From Aureibaculum flavum (GTDB lineage: Bacteria > Bacteroidota > Bacteroidia > Flavobacteriales > Flavobacteriaceae), in NCBI RefSeq assembly GCF_016406085.1, contig NZ_JAEHFJ010000002.1:372001-436000 (forward strand): a DNA stretch of 64,000 bases, in the 5' to 3' direction. Shown piece by piece: positions 46,501-56,390 of the stretch. Numbering within the stretch: the stretch's first letter is position 1; each line of letters opens with the position of its first letter. The notes under the pieces are model-generated. The model was not told where the DNA came from and did not search any database. It saw nothing but the letters and a program-made list of their open reading frames with translations. A program made the translations under genes and the position numbers.

Positions 46501-47718
46501 GGAAAAATTTTAAATAATTTATTAAATAATGCTTTTAAATATACACGAACAAATGATACAATTACTATAAATTATAAAAGTGACAACAAAGATTTAATCG
46601 TTACAGTTTCAGATACAGGGCAAGGTATAGAGGAAGAAGATTTACCACATGTTTTTGAACGATTTTATCAGTCATATAAAAAGAAAACTGAACATATAGG
46701 CGGATCTGGAATAGGTTTGGCATTTTCTAAAAGATTAGTTGAAATGCATTACGGATTTATTAATGCTAAAAGTGAACTTGGTAAGAATACTATAATCACG
46801 GTGCGGTTGCCAGTTGTTAAAAAACACTTAGCATCAGACAAACTTGAAGAATTAGTATTACCAAAAGAAGAAGAGTTTGAAATTGATAATCAATTTATTG
46901 AAAGTTTTACTCCTTCTACTATAGAAGTAAGTGGTGAATTTACTAAATCACTGATATTCTATGCTGAAGATAATTTAGAAATGAGAAATTTTGTATCAGA
47001 AGTACTTTCAAAGTACTTTATCATTAAAAACTTTAGGAATGGCCAGGAATGTATTGATGCAATGGAAGATGAATGGCCAGATCTTGTAATTAGTGATGTT
47101 CAAATGCCTGAACTTAATGGTTTAGAGTTATGTATTAGTATAAAATCAAATTTAAAAACAAGTCATATTCCTGTTATTTTACTAACGGCTCTAACCAACA
47201 TAAAGGATCATGTTCAAGGCATTAGAGATGGAGCTGATGCTTATATAAAAAAACCATTTAACGTACAGCAATTGGTCACTAATGTTGAGGCGTTGCTTAC
47301 CAATCGTAAACAACTCCGCGAACGCTATCAGGTTGGAATACCATTGACTAAGGAAAACAATAAGAATAACAGAAATGATAATGCATTTCTAGAAAAACTA
47401 TACAGTCTCATTGAAGAGAATCTCGATAATCAGGATTTTAACCTCAACAGTTTAGCCAAAGAACTCTATTTAAATCGCACCCATTTTTATCAAAAAGTAA
47501 AAGTATTAACTGATAAAACTCCTTTTGAACTCTTGAAAATGTACAGACTAAAAAAAGCAGCAGAATTTCTTGCACAAAAAGGACTCTCTGTTAATGAAGT
47601 TTATGCAATGACCGGTTTTAAGAGCCGTACCCATTTTACAAAAATATTCAAGGAAAAATATAATATTTCTCCAGGTAAATATGCTGCCGAAACTAGAAAA
47701 AACCACGAATCTAGTTAG
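43585..47718 (+). CDS. Hybrid two-component system sensor/regulator (HTCS)
   Basis: A 1377-residue one-piece sensor heading the plus-strand operon. It has a signal segment ending GLYAQ; periplasmic propeller repeats (repeated IWIGT/LWVAT motifs); a Y_Y_Y domain; and a membrane helix (about 800-825). The kinase has phospho-His865 in NISHEIKTP and ATPase boxes DTGQGI and GSGIGLAFS. The receiver has Asp1171 in ISDVQMPELNG, and there is an AraC-type helix-turn-helix at the C-terminus. All key residues are present. It is distinct from the sensor at 534-4733 in sequence and surroundings. It lies 196 bases before the beta-propeller gene and most likely activates the operon through 64000 upon sensing a sulfated galactan oligosaccharide. 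Confidence 0.95.
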   Translation: MLKRIYTFLLLLIFTWSGLYAQNTELEYSKKIDISDGLAHNGVTSILEDSKGYLWFGTYDGLNKYDGYHLDTYKNTLDNDILTSNRIRALSEDKNGNIWIGTDEGITIFNYSQKKFKKIYSNKLSGKGARGPIIRKIIITEENKFILAITENNGILVFNKDYSLIKNYSQPTNVTNAYVKFYNGIYLENSNYIFSTSVGLILFNSETEYFQKISDIDINHSKSIIKIDNHTVLATLFKGIAIIEFNAINNSYSFTVKEKILNTYHFNNAMLDTLGNLWLSELNEGIIHIDNIDAIIKKTPFKLTKFNDGLKILRGSGFLKTSRNSCWFATFNEGLYQFKINKNPFHSYNTDMDYDLGLQTNSITHIAPFDDNRVFLSANFGGLALFNTQNEKFEPLPFKLPKSSDLSISAVFVDSKHNTWIRINDEKALHRIKKNSKKFEKIPFPNISNPNEIAIRSFSEDKFGNIWIGTNNDVYKISINKFDVVTQVESLNTNNFFKNNELTLARYVYADPLYDYVWVGTGSDGLFRVYNEINKPIEKLEINQYIIDKTSEHSLSSNFVTSILRMPNEELWIGTEGGGICKVLKSDTKPEFIAFTEKNGLSNNVVKSISFDNENNLWVATNIGLNKFNTIDKKFKKFHKSDGLPFEDFWFAAKRMDNGIIVLSGLDGLCYFNPNEIANTEDLPLLQFENFKIYNKTIVLGDTIDGRVLLKRSLNELDEITLKHDENVFSIDLISLHYSNPANHNLKYRLLPLNKEWIEVPSGQNTIQYSGLQPGDYEFNVMASNSLDEWTIPKQLKIIIKPSIWNTKLAYFIYTLLGVLLTYIIGRGLFKIQALNYKVEIEKLAVNNVKEVNEEKLRFFSNISHEIKTPLTLISGPINILSDRFKGNADVTSKLKLMQRQSKKIQQLIDQVQDFRRADANLLKMEYSRFNFDNFILELVEDFKFLAKTDNKSLIIDGGETPIIIAADKDKLGKILNNLLNNAFKYTRTNDTITINYKSDNKDLIVTVSDTGQGIEEEDLPHVFERFYQSYKKKTEHIGGSGIGLAFSKRLVEMHYGFINAKSELGKNTIITVRLPVVKKHLASDKLEELVLPKEEEFEIDNQFIESFTPSTIEVSGEFTKSLIFYAEDNLEMRNFVSEVLSKYFIIKNFRNGQECIDAMEDEWPDLVISDVQMPELNGLELCISIKSNLKTSHIPVILLTALTNIKDHVQGIRDGADAYIKKPFNVQQLVTNVEALLTNRKQLRERYQVGIPLTKENNKNNRNDNAFLEKLYSLIEENLDNQDFNLNSLAKELYLNRTHFYQKVKVLTDKTPFELLKMYRLKKAAEFLAQKGLSVNEVYAMTGFKSRTHFTKIFKEKYNISPGKYAAETRKNHESS

Positions 47719-47914
47719 TAATTTCAGAATTAAATTTCTTAATGAATCTATAAAGACCAATAAACTTGGTATGTAATTTTGATTTTAGATAACATCTAAT
47801 AATAGATTTAAAGTGTAGTTGGAATTATAACATGTTTACTTAAGAATACATATAATATATTCTGAAATACATTTAATTTTAATTAAAGACCTTAATTTAC
47901 TATTAATAATTAAA

Positions 47915-50788
47915 ATGCATATTAACACCATTTATTCTATGAATACGAATCTAATTCAATTTCCAATAACAATACTCATTTTGTTTTTAAGCATTAATTG
48001 TGCATCAACTCAAGTTGAGCCATCTAACAACGAAGTACATAAATTTGCTGTTTATAGTATTGAAACAGGGTTTACAATTTCAAAAGTGCGTACTGCACAA
48101 AACCAGAATAAAACTTACGTAGTAGCCAGTAGCTACGAAGGTACTATTTTAGGGATTTCTTTAGATGGAAAAACACTATGGAAAAACGAATTATCTGGTT
48201 TTATGAATCATGATATTTGGGCTGCTGATATTAATAATGATGGTAATGATGAAATTATCGCAGCCAATGCAGATGGCACTGTATATTGCTTAGATAACAA
48301 AGGGAAGTTACTCTGGCAATTTAAGCAGAATGATGCACCAATGTATTCCGTATGTGTTATAAATAAAGAGAACGAAGCTTATGTGGTTTGTGGAGGATAT
48401 GATAACAGTTTCTACTATGTGTCACCAAAAGGAGAAATGGTAAGCGAAATACCTTCAAAAACATATTCTATAGAAAAACCATTTGGCAAATCACATAAAG
48501 AATTGCCACCTTCAGGTTTGCACATAACAAATTTTCTAAGGCCAGGAAAGCTTAATGGAAAAGATATTTTAATTGTTCATGGTGTTCAGAATAGTATGAA
48601 TGGGGATGGGTCAATCTATTTATTTAATCCTTTGGAAAAGCTGCCATTTGAAACTGTTAGTGTACAAAAACGTGGACCATATGGCGATTTAAGAGTAGTT
48701 GATGCTAATTCTGATGGGAGTAGTGAAATTTTATTAGGCCGAACTGGAGCTCAAGCAAAAGGAATGACTTTCCGTATTATTGACACAAAATCTCCTAATA
48801 AACAAAGTGTTCAAGATTTAAATAAAGCTAAAGATAAGGCTTCACTAAAAAGAGGTATGTATCGTGTTATTCAGCCAGAAGTTATTGATAATAATGGTAA
48901 ACCCGCGTATATGTCTTTATTTGGAAGTAATATTATTATTTCAAATATAGGAGAACCACAAGCTGCTGCCGAAGTAATACCAACACGGTTTTCTTTTAAT
49001 GATATGTTTAAAGATCCAAATTCTAACAAAGTAATATTAGCAAGTGCACAAAGTGGTGGCAGTGCCATTCATATTATTGATTTTAGTAATAAAGAATGGA
49101 AAAACGGTTATAAAAAATTAAATCCACCAGGAAAAATACAGGAGATACTGACTAATTCAGCAGAAATCAAACAGAATTTAAAAGGCTATAAAAAACCATC
49201 TTATCAAAAAGAATCAGCTCCAGTCTATTTTATGTCTGAAAACAGAAAGAAACAAGGTGCAGCAGAAGCTATTGAAAGGATTGAAGCGAAATATAGCAAT
49301 CCAATATTTTTAAATGGAGGAAACTTTGATAAAGAAAATTGGGATCGTTCTACTATGACAAGTGAGATCTATAAAAATAAGCGAGATGGTAGAATGAAAT
49401 ATATACTAACACAAAATGATGTTTTAGAAATAATAGAGGAAAAGCATCAAAAGTCGAATGGTAAAGGTATTTCGTATTGGGGAGGACATGGTAATGATCC
49501 ATTTATGTATCAAGTTTCAACCACTATGAAAGGTATGGATTTTGCCAATGGAAATAAAACAGTATTAATTTATCCAGAAGTAGTTGATTCTTCAGAAGAG
49601 TTTAATTTTGTGATGAATGAAATGTATTGGCCTTTAGCAAATTATGCTTCAACCCGAAATGGTAATTTGTACATGCGTAATAAGCATTTGTTTTGGCAAG
49701 CTGATGTATATATGCCAATGTGGGAACCTTTAGTTGCTGGTAAATATGCAAACGTATTTGTTCCAGCAATGGAAGAAACTACAGATAAATCTATGGAACT
49801 TAGTTTTACATCTCGATTGGGACTTTGGGCAAGTGGCTCTGTTGATAGTTGGGGAGCACGTTGTGCTAGAGATAACGTTAGTTTTGATCGTTTGCGTCAA
49901 CATTCAAATCAAACGCTACCCAACCATTTTTTAAGAACCATGGTGTATTCAATATCTAGTGGTGCACAGTACATTGATAACTTTCCAGTCGATCAAGAAT
50001 ATATGAGTTTACTATGGGATTTAATAGCTGAAGGTGCACTATACGTACCAGAACGCTCTGATATTTTAAGTTTTTCACCTGTACATTTAAGTATTAATAA
50101 TCCAGATGAGGAATATTTAACAACCTCAAGTAATGTAAAATGGTTGACCTTTTACAAGAAAGATGGAGATAATCTAGATGATTTTGCCTTTAGTAGGTTA
50201 AATGGCACATGGCCAGGAGCTCCTTTAACTAAATGGGATTTTTCTAGATATGCTGCCGGAGCAAATGAACGACGTTTAAATTTTATTCCAAAATATAATA
50301 ACGGAATGGTTTTAATTACTCCTACACAAAATGGTGTATTTGTAGATAAAGATGCCGTTAGAAAACCGTTGGAAGAAAATATTAACCCATGGTACAAAGG
50401 TAAATTAAAAGAATATTATTCAGATGGTAAGAATTATATGTCCGCAGATGGTAAGACCACTTATAAACCTAGTGATTATTACAAGGTAATTGAAAAAGAT
50501 ATTGAAGATAGTGCTGTTTTGTTACCATTGACTGTTTCTGGTAATGTGGGATGGGTAGTTGCACAAATTTCACCAAAACATTTACGTTTAACAATTGTCG
50601 AAAATGGCTATATTAATCCGAAGAAAGCTACTGCATCGGTTAAAATTAATAGTATTAAAGTAGTAAAAATCAAAGATATCTTAAACAATGAAGAGTTTAA
50701 ACCTAATGTAAACTCTGAAGTTGAAATAGATATTCCCTTAGGAGGTTTTCGTTTTATAGATATTGAACTGGAAAACGAATTAAAATAA
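47915..50788 (+). CDS. Beta-propeller glycoside hydrolase-like protein, candidate lambda-carrageenase (GH150-like)
   Basis: A 957-residue lipoprotein. The lipobox is SINC; the ATG at 47939 gives the more typical signal and may be the true start. The N-terminal ~430 residues are a PQQ/FG-GAP-like propeller (ADINNDGNDEIIAAN, GKLLWQF). The C-terminal half is a barrel-like domain with WGGHGNDPF (Trp522), IYPE (Glu555), LYMRNKHLFW, and AMEETT (Glu620-621). All these motifs recur at the same spacing in the homologue at 62095, so acidic residues Glu555 and Glu620 are candidate catalytic groups. The size and the propeller-plus-catalytic layout match what is known of lambda-carrageenase (GH150), and GH110 and sulfatase genes follow it. 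Family membership is inferred; the exported, two-domain architecture is seen. Confidence 0.65.
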   Translation: MHINTIYSMNTNLIQFPITILILFLSINCASTQVEPSNNEVHKFAVYSIETGFTISKVRTAQNQNKTYVVASSYEGTILGISLDGKTLWKNELSGFMNHDIWAADINNDGNDEIIAANADGTVYCLDNKGKLLWQFKQNDAPMYSVCVINKENEAYVVCGGYDNSFYYVSPKGEMVSEIPSKTYSIEKPFGKSHKELPPSGLHITNFLRPGKLNGKDILIVHGVQNSMNGDGSIYLFNPLEKLPFETVSVQKRGPYGDLRVVDANSDGSSEILLGRTGAQAKGMTFRIIDTKSPNKQSVQDLNKAKDKASLKRGMYRVIQPEVIDNNGKPAYMSLFGSNIIISNIGEPQAAAEVIPTRFSFNDMFKDPNSNKVILASAQSGGSAIHIIDFSNKEWKNGYKKLNPPGKIQEILTNSAEIKQNLKGYKKPSYQKESAPVYFMSENRKKQGAAEAIERIEAKYSNPIFLNGGNFDKENWDRSTMTSEIYKNKRDGRMKYILTQNDVLEIIEEKHQKSNGKGISYWGGHGNDPFMYQVSTTMKGMDFANGNKTVLIYPEVVDSSEEFNFVMNEMYWPLANYASTRNGNLYMRNKHLFWQADVYMPMWEPLVAGKYANVFVPAMEETTDKSMELSFTSRLGLWASGSVDSWGARCARDNVSFDRLRQHSNQTLPNHFLRTMVYSISSGAQYIDNFPVDQEYMSLLWDLIAEGALYVPERSDILSFSPVHLSINNPDEEYLTTSSNVKWLTFYKKDGDNLDDFAFSRLNGTWPGAPLTKWDFSRYAAGANERRLNFIPKYNNGMVLITPTQNGVFVDKDAVRKPLEENINPWYKGKLKEYYSDGKNYMSADGKTTYKPSDYYKVIEKDIEDSAVLLPLTVSGNVGWVVAQISPKHLRLTIVENGYINPKKATASVKINSIKVVKIKDILNNEEFKPNVNSEVEIDIPLGGFRFIDIELENELK

Positions 50789-50814
50789 GATTGACTGATA
50801 TTTAATAGAAAAAT

Positions 50815-52287
50815 ATGAAAACATACATCGTCAAAATAGTAGTACTTGTAACTATTATCAGTTTAAATAGTTGTGATACGAAACAAAAGGAAGTAGCAGA
50901 AAATAATACTAATGTTACTGATAGACCAAATATTATTCTTTTTGTTTCTGACGACCATGGTACCGACGCAATAGGTGCATATGGTAATCCAGTTATAAAA
51001 ACGCCAAATTTAGATAAGTTAGCAAATGAAGGTATCGTATTTACGGATGCATACTGTACCAGTGCCAGTTGTGCTGCTAGTCGTTCTGTAATACTTTCAG
51101 GAAAATTTGGTCATGCTACCGGCTCTTATGGTCATGTGCATGACTATCATCATTTCAGCACATATGATACTATCAAATCACTTCCAGTACTATTAAGTAA
51201 AGCAGGGTATGAAACAGCACGCATAGGTAAATATCATGTGGCACCAGAAAAAGTATATCATTTTGACCAAGTTTTAGAAGCAGATCCAAGAAATACGGTT
51301 GAAATGGCAGAGCAATGTGCTGATGTATTAAAATCAGACAAGCCCTTCTTTTTATATTTCTGTACGGATGACCCCCACAGAGGCCATCCTTTTGAACCGG
51401 ACCCATGGGATACACCAAATAGTTTTGGAAATAAAAAAGAAGGTTATAAAGATGTTGAAACTATTACTTACAACCCTGAAGATGTTCTTGTGCCAGCCTT
51501 TTTACCTGACACGAAACAGACAAGAGAAGAAATTGCCGAGTACTACCAAAGCATATCTCGAATTGATCAAGGTTTTGGAAAATTAATGCAAATGTTGCAA
51601 GAAACAGGGAAAGCAGATAATACTATTGTTTTTTATATTTCTGATAACGGAATGGCCTTTCCAGGAGCTAAAACTACAGTTTATGAACCTGGAATTAAGT
51701 TACCATGTATCATTAAAGATCCGACAAAGAATAGTAAAGGATTGACGAGTAATGCTATGATTTCATGGGTAGATTTAACACCTACGATTCTTGATATGGC
51801 AAAGGTTGATTTTGATGCCAATAAATTCCATGGGCATTCATTTTATGATATCATGGGAAAAGAAAAGTTTGAAGGTTGGAATGAGATATATGCCTCACAT
51901 ACCTTTCATGAAATTACTATGTATTACCCAATGCGTGTTGTAAGAAGTGAAAACTATAAACTCATTTGGAATATTGCTTATCGATTAGAATATCCTTTTG
52001 CTTCAGATTTGTGGGCATCTTCAACTTGGCAAGCCATTTACAGAAATAATATAGAATTTTTTGGACCAAAAACAGTGAAAGACTATTTGTTTAGAGCAGA
52101 ATTTGAACTCTACGATTTAAGTAAAGATCCGAATGAGTCGAATAATTTAGCTACTAACGCTTCTTTCCAAGACATTTTAAATACTATGAAAGGTAAAATG
52201 AAAGCCTTTCAAACCAAAACGAAAGACCCATGGATGATTATGTGGGGTCATGATGCTTCTTTACAAGGAAGTGGTGTTAATTTATAA
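50815..52287 (+). CDS. S1 sulfatase, heparan-N-sulfatase-like branch, lipoprotein (CAASR)
   Basis: A 490-residue sulfatase with lipobox LNSC (Cys20). Its formylglycine precursor Cys86 lies in the less common C-x-A-x-R form (SCAASRSVILSG) in place of C-x-P-x-R. Other motifs: FVSDDHGTDAIGAYG, GKYHVAPEK and YISDNGMAFP. The overall sequence resembles the N-sulfoglucosamine sulfohydrolase-like branch, members of which desulfate galactans in marine loci. It begins 26 bases after the propeller gene and 8 bases before the GH110 gene, so it is co-transcribed. A galactose 2- or 6-sulfate is the likely target by context. Confidence 0.9.
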   Translation: MKTYIVKIVVLVTIISLNSCDTKQKEVAENNTNVTDRPNIILFVSDDHGTDAIGAYGNPVIKTPNLDKLANEGIVFTDAYCTSASCAASRSVILSGKFGHATGSYGHVHDYHHFSTYDTIKSLPVLLSKAGYETARIGKYHVAPEKVYHFDQVLEADPRNTVEMAEQCADVLKSDKPFFLYFCTDDPHRGHPFEPDPWDTPNSFGNKKEGYKDVETITYNPEDVLVPAFLPDTKQTREEIAEYYQSISRIDQGFGKLMQMLQETGKADNTIVFYISDNGMAFPGAKTTVYEPGIKLPCIIKDPTKNSKGLTSNAMISWVDLTPTILDMAKVDFDANKFHGHSFYDIMGKEKFEGWNEIYASHTFHEITMYYPMRVVRSENYKLIWNIAYRLEYPFASDLWASSTWQAIYRNNIEFFGPKTVKDYLFRAEFELYDLSKDPNESNNLATNASFQDILNTMKGKMKAFQTKTKDPWMIMWGHDASLQGSGVNL

Positions 52288-52295
52288 AAATCAAT

Positions 52296-54110
52296 ATGAA
52301 AAAAATTAAGCAGATAACATTAATCGTATTATTTGGATTTTTAATATCATGTACTTCAAATGCCGCCGAAGTCATCCATATAAAGCATACAGATGGAGAC
52401 ATGACAATAGCAATTCGTGAAGTCATTGAAAATGCTAAAGGAAAAGATATCAAACTTGTTTTTGAAAAAGGTAATTATAAATTTCTTACTGATTATGCAG
52501 TTGGTAAATACATGCATATTACCAATCATGGTAACGGTTTTAAGAAAGTAATTTTCAATTTTGAAGGTTTTAATTCAGTTGAAATAGAAGGCAATGGTTC
52601 AGAATTTATATTTAGAGGGCAAACTGCACCTTTTGTATTTGAAGGTTGTAATAAAATCAATATTAGTAATCTTACTTTAGATTGGGATATTCCGTTTTCT
52701 TTTCAAGGTGATGTTATTGATGTAAATAAGGAAGAACAATATTTTGATTTAAAACCTTATACCGAGGGCTTTTCTTGGAAACTAACAAAAGGACAAATTG
52801 AATTCCCTGGAATTAATCATTTTAATTTCACAGCATTAGGAAGTACTTTGTCACATAACAAAGAAACCAAAGCAGTCGATTATGGTGCTTGGGATATATC
52901 TTTAAATCCAAATTACGTAGAAAAATTATCAAACGGAAATTTACGTTTTTATGATAAAAACATGAAACATTTTCCTAGAGTAGGAACTGTTTTACAGTCA
53001 AAAGGCGATAAAAAAAATAATCGTTATGCACCAGCTTTTTTAGTTAGAAATTCAAAAAATATAACAATTGACAACGTTGTGATTCATCACGCCTTGGGCA
53101 TGGGATTCTTGTTCGAAAGGTCTGAAGACATTAAAATCATAAATAGTGGAATCTATATTCGTGAAGGTTCAGATAGAGTCATTTCTATTATTGCAGATGC
53201 AACTCATTTTGCAAATTGTAAAGGGGATATTCTAATAGAAAATTGTCGTTTAGAAGGAATGTATGACGATGGAACCAATGTGCATGGAACTTATGTGGAA
53301 GTTGATAAAGTTTTAAATAAAAATACGGTTAGAGTTGCTTTAAGACACGACCAGCAATTGGGTTTTGAGTTTGCGGGAGTTGATGATGAAATTTGGTTTA
53401 TTAAAAGCCCTAATCCACAAAGAGCTGAAGAAAACAAAGTGTCTTCGGTGAAAGTTATTAATGATGTTTATACAGAATTAACGTTTAAAAATGAATTGTC
53501 TTCAGACCTCAAACCAGGAGATATTTTAGAGAACAAAACTTGGAACCCAACATTTACAATGCGTGGAAATACTATTAGGGATCATCGAGCGAGAAATATC
53601 ATCATTAAAACACCTAAAAAAATAATTATAGAAGATAATGATTTATCATCAATGATGTCTTCAATTATGTTACGTGGTGAAACATTCTATTGGTATGAGT
53701 CCGGCAATGTAGAAGATGTTGTAATACGGAATAATCGTTTTGTTCATTGTGCTTATGGTGGAGCAGAACATGCGATTTTAAAAGTCTCGCCTAGACTTGG
53801 TAAAACTTTTGATGATTCAATGCTTTATGATAGAAATATATTATTCGAAAACAACACCATTGAAACCTTTGATAACAGAATTATTTGGGCTGATCGTGTT
53901 GATGGATTAATAATTAAAAACAACACCATCAAACAAACAACCACTGAACAACCGCAATATCCTGACGCTTTTATGTTTGATTTAATTAATTGTAACAACA
54001 TTGAAATCACTAATAATATTTACGAAGGTGATTGTAAAAATGTCTTGAAAGCAGATGATGTTTCAAAAAAGACATTGGTTTTTAAAAAGAACAAAGGACT
54101 TAAAAAATAA
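52296..54110 (+). CDS. GH110 alpha-1,3-galactosidase, lipoprotein
   Basis: A 604-residue right-handed beta-helix enzyme of family GH110, with lipobox LISC (Cys19). Repeated beta-helix turns are evident (ITIDNVVIHH, DILIENCRLEG, IIIEDNDL, VVIRNNRFVH, LIIKNNTI). The conserved acidic pair is visible 24 residues apart: Asp301 in IIADATHF and Asp325 in GMYDDGTNVHG, likely the inverting acid/base pair. GH110 enzymes remove terminal alpha-1,3-galactose; one marine member acts on lambda-carrageenan fragments after desulfation. Here it stands 8 bases after a sulfatase gene and 3 bases before the GH42-like gene, which fits that role. Length is typical. Confidence 0.9.
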   Translation: MKKIKQITLIVLFGFLISCTSNAAEVIHIKHTDGDMTIAIREVIENAKGKDIKLVFEKGNYKFLTDYAVGKYMHITNHGNGFKKVIFNFEGFNSVEIEGNGSEFIFRGQTAPFVFEGCNKINISNLTLDWDIPFSFQGDVIDVNKEEQYFDLKPYTEGFSWKLTKGQIEFPGINHFNFTALGSTLSHNKETKAVDYGAWDISLNPNYVEKLSNGNLRFYDKNMKHFPRVGTVLQSKGDKKNNRYAPAFLVRNSKNITIDNVVIHHALGMGFLFERSEDIKIINSGIYIREGSDRVISIIADATHFANCKGDILIENCRLEGMYDDGTNVHGTYVEVDKVLNKNTVRVALRHDQQLGFEFAGVDDEIWFIKSPNPQRAEENKVSSVKVINDVYTELTFKNELSSDLKPGDILENKTWNPTFTMRGNTIRDHRARNIIIKTPKKIIIEDNDLSSMMSSIMLRGETFYWYESGNVEDVVIRNNRFVHCAYGGAEHAILKVSPRLGKTFDDSMLYDRNILFENNTIETFDNRIIWADRVDGLIIKNNTIKQTTTEQPQYPDAFMFDLINCNNIEITNNIYEGDCKNVLKADDVSKKTLVFKKNKGLKK

Positions 54111-54113
54111 GAG

Positions 54114-56387
54114 ATGAGACTTTTCAAATTCATAATTGTAGTTTTTTTAAGTTTTACATCTTGTAAAGCTCAAAATGTGCCAACTGGTATAAATGATAAA
54201 ATTGAAACACTTCAAAATCTAATTAAAAAAGCAGAAAAAAAAGGAATCGATGTTTTAAAAGAAAAAACAACTATAAGAACTGCTGAAATATTTTTAAAAT
54301 TTGCAAATTGGGATGAAAAAAATGTGGAGACCAACGTAACATTCTTCAAAAAAGTACCATCTTATAAAGCGGACGCTGAAAAACTAGCACAAGATTTACC
54401 AGCTTTCGAGAGAAAAGAAATCTACTTAATGCTCGATAAAGCAGAAAGTAATTTAAGAAAATTAATTTCAAAAGAAATCTATAGAAAACCAAGTCCAAAT
54501 GTAGATTGGACCAAAGTAAATGTTGAAGGAGACCAAATAACTTACAACAACAGACCTGTTTTTTTAACAGATTATACTTGGAAACCTGATGGGAAATTGT
54601 ATAACGAATATCATGGAAATCAAGATGGTTTTTTCTTAACACCTTCACAAGTTATAGATTCAAACGGAACTGTTAACCCACGAGTTATTAATGAACTAGA
54701 TTCTAAAGCAGATGGCTCTATTGGTTTTATTTTTATGAACCATAAAAATGTTCCTGATTGGACAACAAAAAAGTATGGAGAAGGTTTCAAAATGCGTGAA
54801 GATACCTATACAGCTTACGATATAGATAATCCTGGTGCTAGAGAGCTTCAAAAGTATTTATTGGGAGCAGTAGTTCCTAAAATGGCTGGTAAAAAATACA
54901 CACAACTCGGTTATATGTTGTGTAATGAACCTCATTTTTATGCCTACAGCGATAAAACCAAGAAAAAGAAACCTTGGGCTTCAGGTCCCGTTTCAGAATA
55001 TACAATTGCTAAGTTTAAAGATTGGCTGCAGCATAAGCATCATGGTATTTCAGAACTAAATCGAATCTGGAGAACAAATTTTACTAGTTTCGAAACAATA
55101 ACAGCCAATATCCCTTTAGATATAAGCTTAAAGGGAACACCAATTTGGTATGATTGGGTAGCTTTTAATATGGATAGGGTTACGGAATGGTATACATTTC
55201 TAAAAGATGAAGTCAAAACTCACGACCCTGAAGCCAAAGTACATTTAAAGATAATGCCAAATCTTTGGACAAATAATATGAGAGCTCATGGTATCGATTT
55301 TGAAGCACTAACAGATTTAAGTGACATTATCGGTAATGATTCTGGTGCAGACCACAAGTATACTTGGGGAAAACCACATGAATGGCAAAAAAAATATGCT
55401 TTTGAGTGGCGAGAATTATGCATGGGCTACGATTTCTTAAAATCTGTAAGTTCAGATAAAATTAACTTCAATTCAGAATTACACTACTTATCTACAGTAC
55501 GTTCTCGAGATTTATACCTAGATCCAAGTTATGCTAGAGCGACGTTTTGGTTGGCACATTCTTACGGAATGACAGCAAGTCAAATTTGGTTTTGGCCTCG
55601 TAAAGCAGATGGTGAAGTTACTGACAGAGCTGGCAAGGGTTATGCAGGGTCTAATAACCAGCAACCAAGAGTCACTAACGAAGTGGCAATGACTTTAATA
55701 GATTTAAATACCAATGCTGAAGCTATTATGGCAATGCAAAGACAACGTAAGCCAATACGTTTGTTTTATTCAAAAACGTCTGCCATAAATAATGGTAATC
55801 ATATGGATAATCAATTCAAAATGTATGAAGCATTGCATTTTGAAGGTACACCTTTGGGCTTCGTAACGCAGAATATTATTAAAAAACAAGATAACAGTAA
55901 TTGGAATGTAGTAGTTGTATACAATACTCCAAATGTTACTAAAGGAGAGCTTCAATCACTTCAGAATTACCTCGATAACGGTGGAACAGTTATCCTAGAT
56001 AATAAAAGTCTGTTGAAAGATGAATATGGACAAGCTTTATTAGAATTAAAAGCTTCAAAAGGAATTTTAATAATGCTGAATTCAGTTTTGGAAATCAAGA
56101 ACAAAGTATTATCCATTTTAAAAGATAAAAATAGTTTACCAGAAGTAAAAGTTGAAGAAACAAATACCATTGGTACTAAAGGTTGTATTTGGAAAGTCAT
56201 TAAAAATGAAGCAGGTAATAACGTGTTGTCTGTGGTAAATGTTGGAAAATCAGATGCTACATTAAATATCACACTTAATGGAAGTGACGCTATTATTTGC
56301 AAAGATCTAATTGATGGAATTGAGGTTAGCAAAACGCCAGTATTAAAGCCTTTCGATGTCTATTTTGTTGAAATAACTAAAAACTAA
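54114..56387 (+). CDS. GH42-like (clan GH-A) beta-galactosidase, lipoprotein
   Basis: A 757-residue lipoprotein (lipobox FTSC, Cys17). After about 110 residues of predicted helix (an uncommon N-terminal extension) comes a clan GH-A barrel with acid/base Glu272 in MLCNEPHF and nucleophile Glu455 in FNSELHYL. A Rossmann-like domain follows (VVVVYNTPN, YLDNGGTVIL), as in GH42 enzymes, then a small beta-rich end. These features support an exo-beta-galactosidase or a related carrageenan exo-enzyme family. With GH110 removing alpha-galactose, this enzyme could remove the beta-galactose from the other side of the repeat. The family could also be one split from GH42, so specificity is inferred. Confidence 0.82.
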   Translation: MRLFKFIIVVFLSFTSCKAQNVPTGINDKIETLQNLIKKAEKKGIDVLKEKTTIRTAEIFLKFANWDEKNVETNVTFFKKVPSYKADAEKLAQDLPAFERKEIYLMLDKAESNLRKLISKEIYRKPSPNVDWTKVNVEGDQITYNNRPVFLTDYTWKPDGKLYNEYHGNQDGFFLTPSQVIDSNGTVNPRVINELDSKADGSIGFIFMNHKNVPDWTTKKYGEGFKMREDTYTAYDIDNPGARELQKYLLGAVVPKMAGKKYTQLGYMLCNEPHFYAYSDKTKKKKPWASGPVSEYTIAKFKDWLQHKHHGISELNRIWRTNFTSFETITANIPLDISLKGTPIWYDWVAFNMDRVTEWYTFLKDEVKTHDPEAKVHLKIMPNLWTNNMRAHGIDFEALTDLSDIIGNDSGADHKYTWGKPHEWQKKYAFEWRELCMGYDFLKSVSSDKINFNSELHYLSTVRSRDLYLDPSYARATFWLAHSYGMTASQIWFWPRKADGEVTDRAGKGYAGSNNQQPRVTNEVAMTLIDLNTNAEAIMAMQRQRKPIRLFYSKTSAINNGNHMDNQFKMYEALHFEGTPLGFVTQNIIKKQDNSNWNVVVVYNTPNVTKGELQSLQNYLDNGGTVILDNKSLLKDEYGQALLELKASKGILIMLNSVLEIKNKVLSILKDKNSLPEVKVEETNTIGTKGCIWKVIKNEAGNNVLSVVNVGKSDATLNITLNGSDAIICKDLIDGIEVSKTPVLKPFDVYFVEITKN

Positions 56388-56390
56388 AAC

